From Elusimicrobia bacterium GWA2_69_24 (GTDB lineage Bacteria; Elusimicrobiota; Elusimicrobia; UBA1565), in the NCBI GenBank assembly GCA_001799695.1, contig MGTY01000023.1, positions 569 through 36,589 of the forward strand: a DNA stretch of 36,021 bases, written 5' to 3'. The position numbers were made by a program, and so were the translations under genes. Every line of letters begins with the position of its first letter. Position 1 is the first letter of the stretch. Below, piece after piece: positions 14,768 through 22,763 of this stretch. A model generated the notes under the pieces. The model was not told the origin of the DNA, did not search any database, and saw nothing but the letters and a program-made list of their open reading frames with translations.

Positions 14768-15856
14768 TCATGAGGCCTGCTTGACGACCTTGACGCCCAT
14801 GCGCTCCATGTCGCGCAGTAGCCGGGCGGGCTGGACGAGGTGTCCCATGAAGTGGAGCCCGGGTTGGCGCGCCCCGCGGTCGAGCAGCTGCAGTATGCAG
14901 GCGGCCAGGGCCGCGGCCGTGAAGGCGTAGGCGTCCGCGTGCGACAGGGTGACCCGCAGGGTCTTCTTCTTCCCGCCGTCCTGGCCCTCCGCGTCGAGCT
15001 GGAGCAGGTTCCCGTACGGGCGCTTCTGGAACGCCCGGGTGGACCAGCAGAAGAGCCCGCCCATGCGGCGGCCAAGCAGCATGGCCAACGGGGCGAGCAC
15101 CCAGTCCGTGAAGGCGTTGAAGCCCGCGACCCAGAGCCCGGTCTCCTTAAGGGTCGGGACCAGCCTGGGCAGGTCGGTCATCTCCGAGGAACCGAGTGCC
15201 GCGCAGCTCCTGCGGCCGAAGCCCTCGCCCAATTCGATCGGCCGACAACAGCCGAAGAAACCCAGCTTGCGCCAGACCCCCCCCTCCCAGACGAGGGGTT
15301 CGTATTCCCGGAAGGAATCCATGAGCTCGTCCGCCCCGCCCGTGCGGGGGAGCCCCCCCTCCGGATTGCAGACCAGGGCCACCCGGGCCTTCTCGAGGAC
15401 CTCGAACTCCTGCGCCGCGTGGCGGACCAAAGCGGAAGGCAGGCCCGGATGCAGGCCCGCCTCCGTGACGAAACAGACCTTGGCCCGCTCCAGCTCGGGC
15501 TTCAGGCTGCGGAGTATCTCGAGCTTGCGCGAGGAATACTGTATGTCGATGTAGTCCAGGCCGAAGGAAAGGGCGATGCTCGCGACCAGGAAGGTATGCT
15601 CGGCCGTATTGGAGACCACGACGACCAGCGCGGCGTCCTGGAGAGCGGCCTTGATGCTCGCTTCGTCGGAAGCGTCCGCGCTCACCCCCGAGACCCGCTC
15701 CCCCGGGAATCTGGCGTTCCAGTCCTTGGCCGCCTGGATGGCCTGCACCGGGTCCCGGCCCAGCAGGACCAGCTTCGCGTCGGTCTCCTGGATGAGCAGC
15801 GGCACCAGAGCCCGGCCGGCCCGCCCATACCCCCCGAGGATGACGATGGTCTTCAT
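14768..15856 (-). CDS. Saccharopine dehydrogenase-like oxidoreductase
   Basis: The 362-residue protein opens with a Rossmann fold, KTIVILGGYGRAGRALVPLL, fitting NAD(P) binding by the saccharopine dehydrogenase superfamily. Next come a DASDEASIKAAL segment, VVVVSNTAEHTFLVA and YIDIQYSSRK. The catalytic-like middle region contains EAGLHPGLPSALVRHAA, a hallmark of this superfamily's uncharacterised members. The C-terminal half includes a hydrophobic stretch (WVLAPLAMLLGRRMGGLFCW) that suggests membrane association and lipid-like substrates, as in the trans-acting enoyl reductase subgroup. The true substrate is unknown. A TATCAT box 12 nt before ATG 15856 may be its promoter. It is paired with the downstream membrane-protein gene. 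Confidence 0.8.
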   Translation of the reverse strand: MKTIVILGGYGRAGRALVPLLIQETDAKLVLLGRDPVQAIQAAKDWNARFPGERVSGVSADASDEASIKAALQDAALVVVVSNTAEHTFLVASIALSFGLDYIDIQYSSRKLEILRSLKPELERAKVCFVTEAGLHPGLPSALVRHAAQEFEVLEKARVALVCNPEGGLPRTGGADELMDSFREYEPLVWEGGVWRKLGFFGCCRPIELGEGFGRRSCAALGSSEMTDLPRLVPTLKETGLWVAGFNAFTDWVLAPLAMLLGRRMGGLFCWSTRAFQKRPYGNLLQLDAEGQDGGKKKTLRVTLSHADAYAFTAAALAACILQLLDRGARQPGLHFMGHLVQPARLLRDMERMGVKVVKQAS

Positions 15857-15892
15857 GCCGCCGTCTTCATGATACCAAAGTGGCCGGAGCTC

Positions 15893-17527
15893 CTACCGCC
15901 GTTCGAGGATGAGCAGATGCGGCGGGTCGTGCCAGGCGTCGGCGAGGACCAGCCTCCAGCCCGGGAGCGGCCTCGTCATCCGCACCCCCCGCTCCGGCAC
16001 GTTCTCGAAGTGGCCGCGCAGGAATGGGAGGCTCGCCATGTCCCAATCCACGACCGCGGCGCGGATGCCCCGGCCGTCGAGCCAGGCGGCGAGGCTCTCC
16101 GGAGCCGGGCGCTCCGGGACCGAATGGAAGACCGGATGCGTCCGCAAAGACCAGATGGGCAGGTCCCCGCTGGGCCCATAGAGCACGGGCTCGGACCGCC
16201 CCGCTACCCATTCGTACGCCTTGCGATAACACTCCGGAGGCTCGTCCGCCCGGAACGGGTTCCCGATCCCCCACTCCGCCGCTTTCAGAGCGATGGAAGC
16301 CAGCAGGATGAGCCCCACCCCGGCGGCGCCGGCCGCGGCGTAACCGGCGCCGTCGCGGAGCTTCTCGAGCCGGCGCATGACCTTCTCTCCCAGCCGCGCC
16401 CCCGCGGCTCCGAGCAGGAGGAAGACGATGGGATTGAGCGGCCCCACGAAACGCTCGCTCGGGGAGACCTGGTGGTACCAGGCGAAGAGGAGGAAGAACA
16501 GGGCGAAGAGGGCGACGGTGAACCAGGCCCCTCCCTCCAGTCGGCGCAGGGGACCGGAGATCCGCTTCCGGGAGGTCCAGAGCGCGGCGAGCGCGAGCAG
16601 GAACAGCGGCCAGCGGAGCAGGTAGGCGAACGGGAACTCCTTGGCCGGGGAGAGACACGACAGGACGACCGGGATGAACCGGGCGATCCCTCCCCCCAGG
16701 CGCGCCAGGACGCCGGACCAGCCGTGGCTCGCCACATAGCCGGAGAAGGAGAGCTGGTCCAGGGAATGCTTGGGCAGGTCCCACCAGCTGTCGAGCCACA
16801 TGGCGTGCCGGATGGAGAAATTGTAGAAGGGGTCGCCGAACATGCGCTGATTGGCCCACCACAGGATCGCGGCCAGGGGGATGAAGCCGGCGAGGAACCA
16901 GGGGCTCTTGCCCGCGCCGCGCCGGTCCCCTTTCCCGAGCAGGGGCACCGCCAGGCCGCAGGCCCAGGCGATGGCCAGAAGCGTCCCCGTGCCCTTGGTC
17001 AGATAGGTGAGGCCGGCCCAGACCCCGCCGGCGAGCCACCACGCCCCTTTGCCCTCGAAGCCCCTCTGCACCGCATACCAGGTCATGAGGAAGAACAGCG
17101 GCAGGAGGACCTCGGCGCGGATGGACATGCTCAGATATAGGAATATCCAGTTCACGGAGAGCAGGGCGCAGGCGATGAGGGCCGCCCGGGTCCCGAAGAG
17201 CTCCCGGCCGATTCGGAACTGGGCGGCGAGGGTCACCGCCCCCACCAAGAAGCTGAAGAGCTTGGAGAGCGTGAAGGCGGCGGGGGCGCGGCTCACCCAC
17301 AAGGACAGGACCGCCGGATAGAGGGGGTGGTCGTTGCCGACCGCCACGGAACTCCCCTCGCGGATGGAAAGAGCGTACTGCATCCAGGCGTCCTGCGCGA
17401 AACCCGACCGCTTGTTCCAGGTCAGCCAGGTCCACGCGGTATAGAGATAATCCGCGAACACCAGGGCGCAGAGGACGCCGGCCAGGATGGGCAGGGCGCG
17501 CCGCGGCAGGTCGTGGGTCCGGCTCAC
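15893..17527 (-). CDS. GT-C glycosyltransferase (GT39/PMT_2-like)
   Basis: This 544-residue protein has about ten or more membrane helices followed by a C-terminal extracytoplasmic domain (about 430-544), the layout of polyprenyl-phosphate-sugar-dependent glycosyltransferases such as ArnT and PMT. After the first helix a loop holds FAQDAWMQYALSIREGSS and VGNDHPLYPAVL, where GT-C enzymes place their acidic catalytic residue; D and H are both visible there. Translation probably begins at GTG 17527, with a TAAATA box just upstream. Likely role: transfer of a sugar to lipid, glycan or protein at the outer face of the inner membrane. The acceptor is unknown. It is followed by the saccharopine-dehydrogenase-like gene after 36 bp. 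Confidence 0.8.
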   Translation of the reverse strand: MSRTHDLPRRALPILAGVLCALVFADYLYTAWTWLTWNKRSGFAQDAWMQYALSIREGSSVAVGNDHPLYPAVLSLWVSRAPAAFTLSKLFSFLVGAVTLAAQFRIGRELFGTRAALIACALLSVNWIFLYLSMSIRAEVLLPLFFLMTWYAVQRGFEGKGAWWLAGGVWAGLTYLTKGTGTLLAIAWACGLAVPLLGKGDRRGAGKSPWFLAGFIPLAAILWWANQRMFGDPFYNFSIRHAMWLDSWWDLPKHSLDQLSFSGYVASHGWSGVLARLGGGIARFIPVVLSCLSPAKEFPFAYLLRWPLFLLALAALWTSRKRISGPLRRLEGGAWFTVALFALFFLLFAWYHQVSPSERFVGPLNPIVFLLLGAAGARLGEKVMRRLEKLRDGAGYAAAGAAGVGLILLASIALKAAEWGIGNPFRADEPPECYRKAYEWVAGRSEPVLYGPSGDLPIWSLRTHPVFHSVPERPAPESLAAWLDGRGIRAAVVDWDMASLPFLRGHFENVPERGVRMTRPLPGWRLVLADAWHDPPHLLILERR

Positions 17528-17560
17528 GGAGCTATTTAACGATATTGGGGAGGACCGGGC

Positions 17561-19180
17561 TCAATTCCCCAGAGCGAGCAGGTAGCCGCGCTGGACTTTC
17601 GCGGACCGCTTCTGTCCCCAGGCGCTCAGGTGGGCGGCGTAATCGACCCTCTCCCCGGTGAGGCGCTCGTAGTTCATGAAGACCCTGGTCACGTAGGTGA
17701 CGGTCTCGGTGATGTTGGGCACCCGGCCGAGGCGCTGCACCCGGTTGTGGCCGCTGTTGTAGGCGGCCACCGCCAGGACCCGGTCGCCCGCGAACTCCGC
17801 CAGCAGGAACTTGAGATGCCGTACGCCGCCGCGGATGTTCTGGCCGGCGTCGTAGGGATCGATGCCCAGTCCCCGGGCCGTATCCGGCATGATCTGCATG
17901 AGGCCCACCGCCCCCGCGTCCGACACCCGTTTCGGGTCCCCCCAGGGGTTCTCCTGGCGCATCACCGCTTCCACCAGGTCGGCGTCCACTCCGTACTTCT
18001 GCGCGTTCTTTTCGACGGCCGGGCGGAAGCGCGCCAGGGGGTCCTTGGGCGCGGGATAGCGGCGCTCGTTGAGGAGGTCGGCCGCTTCGCGGAGCAGGCC
18101 CGACTTGGGAGGCTTGACCGGGACCACCGCGCGCTTCACCGGGGCGTCCTTGCGGTAGGCGAGCTCGAAGGCGGCGAGGAAGAGCTTGACCTGCGGATCG
18201 TTGGGGATGCCGCCGCTCTTGACCACGGCCCCGGGGCCGAGCTGATAGGCGGCCAGGGCGCGGTGCAGGTCCCCGCGGAACTGCTTGAGGAGGCGCGCGA
18301 AGTAGAGGCTCCCGGCGCGGACGTTCACGGCGGGGTCGTTGAGGTCCCCCGCGCCCACGCCCACCGTCTTGGCCGCCCCGTGGCTGATCATCATGAGGCC
18401 GTAGGTCCCCCCCGAAGCGAACTCGGCGTTGAAGCCGGACTTGGCCGCGATGATGGCGCGGATGACCGCGGCGTCCACGCCCGCAGCCGCGGCCTCGGTG
18501 CGGATGACGTCCTCGTAGAGGACCGACTTGACCGAGGGCCGGCTCGGCACCATCCATTTCCAGCCTTCCGGCTGCCCGGGCAGGGCCGCGGGCCGGCCCG
18601 AGAAATCCTTAGCCGACGGGGTGTCGTCCGCGGCTACGGATCCTCTATTGCCGCCGCCGTCGAAGGCCCACCCGCCGTTCGCCGTCCCCATGAACGACGG
18701 CAGGCTGATCTCCAGGCTCTTCTGCACGGACCCCAGATCCACCCTCTTCGGGAGTTCGACGGCCACGGAAGGCGCGAGCTGGGTATGGGTCGGGTTTGCG
18801 GCCCAGGGCCAAGCCGGGGCGCCGCCCGCGGGGTCCTCGACCCGGAGATCGTCTCCCCACACCTTCTTAAGGATGTCCAGCTTCGCGCTCTTCTGCTTCG
18901 CGCCCACCCTCCAGGCCAGGCCCTCGTAGCGGAGCGCGGTGCGCGACGGCGTCCCGCCTTCCTCCACCTTCCTCTCAAAATCGCCCTTCAGTAGCCCGGC
19001 CAGGACCCGCTCCGAGTCCGGGATGGTCCGCTCCAGCATCTCCGAGTCCGCGGCGGGCGGGAGCCGCAGCCAGATGCGGACCGCGCCGGCAGGCGCTTTC
19101 GCCGCGGCGCCGAAGGCCGACAGGCCCAGGACGGCCAGCCCCATCGCTCCGACGACCGCGCAGCGCCGCATCGCCTTCAT
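17561..19180 (-). CDS. Double-SLT lytic transglycosylase, first domain inactive
   Basis: The 539-residue exported protein (signal peptide about 1-27, ending GAAAKA) has a novel-looking region to about 210 and then two SLT domains. SLT-1 (about 222-335) has IIAAKSGFNAEFASGGTYGL, where the catalytic Glu is replaced by Lys247, yet GLMMIS, YFARLL and AAYQLGPGAV are kept. SLT-2 (about 383-515) has VMRQENPWGDP with Glu410 and GAVGLMQIMPDTA plus AVAAYNSGHNRV, an intact catalytic domain. SLT-1 probably binds glycan without cutting it. The active domain cleaves the MurNAc-GlcNAc bond to give 1,6-anhydro ends. I start at ATG 19180, which gives a clean signal peptide. The divergent TPR gene begins 130 bp away. 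Confidence 0.88.
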   Translation of the reverse strand: MKAMRRCAVVGAMGLAVLGLSAFGAAAKAPAGAVRIWLRLPPAADSEMLERTIPDSERVLAGLLKGDFERKVEEGGTPSRTALRYEGLAWRVGAKQKSAKLDILKKVWGDDLRVEDPAGGAPAWPWAANPTHTQLAPSVAVELPKRVDLGSVQKSLEISLPSFMGTANGGWAFDGGGNRGSVAADDTPSAKDFSGRPAALPGQPEGWKWMVPSRPSVKSVLYEDVIRTEAAAAGVDAAVIRAIIAAKSGFNAEFASGGTYGLMMISHGAAKTVGVGAGDLNDPAVNVRAGSLYFARLLKQFRGDLHRALAAYQLGPGAVVKSGGIPNDPQVKLFLAAFELAYRKDAPVKRAVVPVKPPKSGLLREAADLLNERRYPAPKDPLARFRPAVEKNAQKYGVDADLVEAVMRQENPWGDPKRVSDAGAVGLMQIMPDTARGLGIDPYDAGQNIRGGVRHLKFLLAEFAGDRVLAVAAYNSGHNRVQRLGRVPNITETVTYVTRVFMNYERLTGERVDYAAHLSAWGQKRSAKVQRGYLLALGN

Positions 19181-19239
19181 CGCTATCCAGTATGGCCGGG
19201 AAGGCCCAGACGCGCCTGATTCCCAAGGCCCATGCCGAT

Positions 19240-19257
19240 ATGGGCCCAAGGGCCCAT
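19240..19257. promoter_or_regulatory. Perfect 18-bp palindrome between divergent genes
   Basis: ATGGGCCC-AA-GGGCCCAT is an 8-bp inverted repeat around two bases, in the space between the transglycosylase gene (minus) and the TPR gene (plus). It could be an operator for either, or a cruciform-forming site. No protein can be assigned. Confidence 0.4.
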
Positions 19258-19310
19258 TTATGAAAGTTTTAGAGTTCCTTCACCCGCTTTTACTCCGGCC
19301 CGCGCATCCT

Positions 19311-20522
19311 ATGGGCATGGACGCGATCCTCCTTCTCGGGCTCCTCCTGGCCTCTCCCGCCGCGGCGCGGGAGCCGCTCTGCAAAGAGGCGCGGGAAGCC
19401 CGGGACTACTCTTCGGTCATCCGCTGCAACGAAAGCCGCATCGCTGAGAACCCCCGCGACGCCGCCGCGTTCAGCCGGCTCGGGGAAGCCTATTATTACC
19501 GCGCCTTCCAGCGCGGGACCCCGGAGCAGGGGGACCTCACGGACGCGGAGGGCGCGGTGGACGCTTACGAGACCGCCCTCCAGCTCGACCCCAAGTTCAA
19601 GGTCCTCCAGAACCCCTCCCTCCTTTATCACGGCCTGGCCCAGTGCTACGATTCGCTGGGCCGCCGCGACCAGGCCCTGGAGGCGTTCCAGGAGGCGGCG
19701 CGCCTGGCACCGCGCAATCCCATGCCGCTCCTATACCGCGCCCGGCTCTACTGCAAGCGCAACGACCGGAAGCTTTGCATCGACAGCTTCCAGAGCGGCG
19801 TGCGGCGGGCGCGGCGCTTCCGCGTCTATCCCAAGCTCGCTTTGCTCGCCCGCACGGACCCCAGGTTCCAGGGCATCATGGAGGTGCCCCAGAACCAGGT
19901 CATCCTCGACTCCTACGACGCGGTCCAGCGCGGCCTGCTCAGCGACGCGGAAGCGCGCGACCGCATCCAGAACGCGGACATACTCCGGGACGCGGTGCAC
20001 GCCGCCCTGGTGGGCAACCGCATCCAACTGCCGCGGCCGCCCGCCGCGGTCCGCCCCGAAGCGCCGACCCTCGACCGCCAAGTCGTCGGCTTCATCGACG
20101 CGGGGCACATCGCCTTCCACTCCGGCGCCTTCCGCGACGCGGTGGACTCCTACCAGGCCGCCCTGTCGGCCGACGAGGAGAAGGGCGCGCTGGACCCGGC
20201 GCGCAAGGCCCTCCTGTTCGAGCGCATCGGGGCCTCCTATCGCCGGCTGGGCCTGGTCGAGCTGGCCCTCCCGGCCCTGGAACGGACCGTCCCCGGCGCG
20301 CCGCAGACCCCTTCCGGGCTCTACGAGCTGGCTCTCTGCCACGCCCTGAAGGGAGACGTGGACGCGGCCCTCGGCGCCCTAGCCTCGGCCTTGGAGAAGG
20401 CGCCCAACTCCGTGAGCCTGGGCCGCCTGCTCAAGGCGGCCCGCAGCGACCGGGAGCTCTCACGGGTCCGCAAGTCCGAGGAGTTCGACCGCATCCTCGC
20501 CGTCCACTCCACCCGCCATTAG
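19311..20522 (+). CDS. Secreted TPR-repeat protein
   Basis: From ATG 19311 the 403-residue protein has a short signal peptide (MGMDAILLLGLLLASPAAA). An ATG at 19260 would add 17 residues and a less clean leader. Several TPR units are visible: AAAFSRLGEAYYYRA, AVDAYETALQLDPKFK, LYHGLAQCYDSLGRRDQALE, AFQEAARLAPRNP, then after a long middle segment AFRDAVDSYQAAL, LLFERIGASYRRLGLVELAL and LYELALCHALKGDVDAALGA. TPR arrays bind other proteins. A periplasmic scaffold is likely, perhaps related to envelope assembly given the neighbouring transglycosylase, but nothing shows a direct link. Four Cys lie in the N-terminal half. Confidence 0.8.
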   Translation: MGMDAILLLGLLLASPAAAREPLCKEAREARDYSSVIRCNESRIAENPRDAAAFSRLGEAYYYRAFQRGTPEQGDLTDAEGAVDAYETALQLDPKFKVLQNPSLLYHGLAQCYDSLGRRDQALEAFQEAARLAPRNPMPLLYRARLYCKRNDRKLCIDSFQSGVRRARRFRVYPKLALLARTDPRFQGIMEVPQNQVILDSYDAVQRGLLSDAEARDRIQNADILRDAVHAALVGNRIQLPRPPAAVRPEAPTLDRQVVGFIDAGHIAFHSGAFRDAVDSYQAALSADEEKGALDPARKALLFERIGASYRRLGLVELALPALERTVPGAPQTPSGLYELALCHALKGDVDAALGALASALEKAPNSVSLGRLLKAARSDRELSRVRKSEEFDRILAVHSTRH

Positions 20523-20528
20523 CGTCTG

Positions 20529-22097
20529 TCAGCGCTCCTTCAGCCTCACGCCGCGGGGGGTCAGTTCCACGCGACCGGAGCGCATGGCCTTGCCGGAGAG
20601 CACCGCCTCGGCCGTGAACTCGTCGAAGAAGATGCGGCCGCTGACCCGCTTCTCAGCCTGGTACCAGCCGCAGGCCTCGATCTCGTCGCCTTCCTTGAAT
20701 TTCGGGAACCCGAAGCAGAACACCTTGATCCGGAACTCGCCCTCGTTGAGCCATACCGTGAAATAGTGGTTCCCCTTCCGGGAGTACTTCTCGAACAGGG
20801 TCTCGGTGGGGCCGGCGATGCACACGGGCTTGCCCTCGTATCTCTTCTTATCCTTGAAGATGGCCGACAGGGGGGTGACTTCCTGGTCGCTGGGGAACTG
20901 CTCGGGCGGCGGCAAAGACGCGGCGTCGACCCCCTGGCGCAGCAGGGCCTCCTTTGGAAGGTAGGTCGGCGGGGGATAGGAGTCCACCACGCCCAGGTCC
21001 TCGAAACGGAGCCTAGGACCTCCCAGGTCGGGCCGGCCCGCATCCTCGTAGGCCGAGAGCCAGAGCCGGGCCAGCGCGGCCGCCCCCGCGCCCAGGCGCC
21101 TCTGGGCCGCGTCGAGCACGGTCCCGCGGGGCACGCCCTTCCCGGGGATGGGGCCGATCTTGGCGGAGGCAAAGGCGCGCAGGACGGCCTCCGGGACCTC
21201 GGGGGCGCCGCCCTCTCGGGAGACCCTGCAGGCCGCCCCCGCCAGGGCGCATTCATCGGAGAAGGCCCTCAAGATGGGGGCGGCGTAACCGTAGCCGCCG
21301 TCGACCAGGCGGAGCATCTCGCGGACCACCCCCCGCCGCCGCAAGGGCCCGGAGGCCGCCGCCCAGGGCGCCGCGGCGTACCCGAGGACCTTCCGGAAGG
21401 CGGCCTCGGGGTCCGGCAGCGCGAGCTCGAACATCCCGCTCTCGAAAGCCGCGTGCACTCCCGCCGCTGGAAAGGGAGCGCGTCTGCCGTCGAAATCCAT
21501 GGTGAGGTGGAGCGGCTGGGCCAGGTCCGCCGCGTAGTGGCCAAGCGTCCCCAGGCAGAAGAGGGCTTTGGCCGCGTCGCGCTTCTTCATGGCTTCCACG
21601 GCTCGGTCGTAGAGCTGCAGGACCCGCCAGGGCGCGGTGCCGTGGGCGGCCGCTTCCGCGGGTTTTCCCGGCGCCATGCGCCGGACGCGTTCGGCGTTCG
21701 CCTGCAGCAGCTTCTGATACGCGGCATGGACGTCGCCGTACTCTCCGGACGGCAGGGCGGCCGCCCCGGGTCCCTTCTCCATGTCCGCGAACGCGTCCGC
21801 CTCGAAGAAGTGGAGGGCCTGCTCAAGCGGGTCTATCTGCTTCTGCTTCTCCAACTGTTCGGGAGGGACCTCCCGCATCCCGCTCATGACCTTCCAATCG
21901 ACGTCCGGGGTGATGGACAGGCGCTTGACGGTCTCGACGTTCGCGGTCAAGAAGCGCGCCAGGGGATGCCGGCGGGCGGCCAGCAGTTCCATGGCCGCGA
22001 CTTGGACGGCCTCGTGCCCGTACTGTCCCCAGCCCCAGGCTCGCCCCGCGGGGAGCCCGGCGATGAGGACGGCCAGGGCGAGGACGGGGCGAAACAT
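20529..22097 (-). CDS. Zinc phospholipase C/S1-P1 nuclease-like with OB-fold tail
   Basis: The 522-residue protein has a signal peptide cut after ARA20, leaving Trp21 as mature N-terminus (WGWGQYGHEAV). In zinc phospholipase C and S1/P1 nucleases the N-terminal Trp and following His are zinc ligands. Other candidate ligands are D65 or D67 (ITPDVDWK), H96 (ALHFFEAD), and H187/D191/H197 in LGHYAADLAQPLH. So the trinuclear zinc site looks complete. The last 110 residues (about 410-505) form an OB-fold-like unit, from SAIFKDKKRYEGKPV to GRIFFDEFTAEAVLSG, similar to small nucleic-acid or ligand-binding OB domains. Secreted nuclease or phospholipase is likely; the OB domain hints at nucleic acid. 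The start is ATG 22097, only 3 bp after the YceH-family gene. Confidence 0.75.
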   Translation of the reverse strand: MFRPVLALAVLIAGLPAGRAWGWGQYGHEAVQVAAMELLAARRHPLARFLTANVETVKRLSITPDVDWKVMSGMREVPPEQLEKQKQIDPLEQALHFFEADAFADMEKGPGAAALPSGEYGDVHAAYQKLLQANAERVRRMAPGKPAEAAAHGTAPWRVLQLYDRAVEAMKKRDAAKALFCLGTLGHYAADLAQPLHLTMDFDGRRAPFPAAGVHAAFESGMFELALPDPEAAFRKVLGYAAAPWAAASGPLRRRGVVREMLRLVDGGYGYAAPILRAFSDECALAGAACRVSREGGAPEVPEAVLRAFASAKIGPIPGKGVPRGTVLDAAQRRLGAGAAALARLWLSAYEDAGRPDLGGPRLRFEDLGVVDSYPPPTYLPKEALLRQGVDAASLPPPEQFPSDQEVTPLSAIFKDKKRYEGKPVCIAGPTETLFEKYSRKGNHYFTVWLNEGEFRIKVFCFGFPKFKEGDEIEACGWYQAEKRVSGRIFFDEFTAEAVLSGKAMRSGRVELTPRGVRLKER

Positions 22098-22100
22098 GCG

Positions 22101-22688
22101 TTACGCCTCGAGGACCCGGCAGCGGGCTTCGAGCGCTGCGACCCGGCCTTCCAGCAGGGAGAACCGGTCCGGGCCCGGAGCGGCGGACAGGGGCACCACC
22201 GCGTCGGCGGGCGCCCCGAAGAACAGGTGCTGGTAGCGGCCGCGCGCCAGCTTGGTCACGAAGGGTCCTTCGGGATGGGCGGCGAGCTTCTGCAGGACCT
22301 GCTCCACCTCGGCGTTGCTCTCGAAGCGGCAGACGCGCTCCGCCCGCGCGCGGAGCTCGGCCGGGGTCTGGGGACCCCGCAGGAGCAGGAGGCAGAGCAC
22401 GCCCAGGACCTCCGGGGTGTCGCCGGCGCCCAGGGTCTCGGCGTGGTGGGCGTACTTGGGGACGCGGCTCCCCAGCCGCTCGGCGGCCAGGACCTTCCCG
22501 GTCAGGGAGGCGAGCCCCTTGCGCAGGGTGTCGGGCTCGAGGGTCATGACCGGCTCGCGGCTGGTCTTCTGGTTGCAGGCGGCTTGAAGCGCCGCGAACG
22601 AGAGCGGATAGGTCTCGGGGGTGAGGAAGGACTTTTCGACGAGGGAACCCAGGACGCGGGCCTCGACGGGATCGAGTTCGATCTTCAT
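22101..22688 (-). CDS. YceH-family (DUF480) protein
   Basis: This 195-residue protein matches the YceH family: the opening VEARVLGSLVEKSFLTPETY, then PLSFAALQAACNQKTSREPV, KYAHHAE and LLLRGPQTPAELRARAERV followed by LQKLAAHP. The fold is a pair of winged helices, and the C-terminus ends in a short coiled coil (LLEGRVAALEARCRVLEA). The family's function is not established, though DNA binding is plausible. A strong Shine-Dalgarno (AGGAGGA) precedes ATG 22688. It is followed 3 bp later by the secreted phospholipase/nuclease-like gene, so they probably share a message read away from the divergent radical SAM gene. Confidence 0.85.
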   Translation of the reverse strand: MKIELDPVEARVLGSLVEKSFLTPETYPLSFAALQAACNQKTSREPVMTLEPDTLRKGLASLTGKVLAAERLGSRVPKYAHHAETLGAGDTPEVLGVLCLLLLRGPQTPAELRARAERVCRFESNAEVEQVLQKLAAHPEGPFVTKLARGRYQHLFFGAPADAVVPLSAAPGPDRFSLLEGRVAALEARCRVLEA

Positions 22689-22763
22689 GCGCTCCTCCTG
22701 AACGGCCGTCCGCGGCCCCCGCGGGGGCGCGATTGGGCTATGATATATCATGTGCCCCCGCTC

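Noticed and set aside
14840..17140. Plus-strand frame of 766 codons
   Set aside because: It is antisense to the saccharopine-dehydrogenase-like and GT-C genes, which have clear domain signatures; such long shadows are common in GC-rich DNA.
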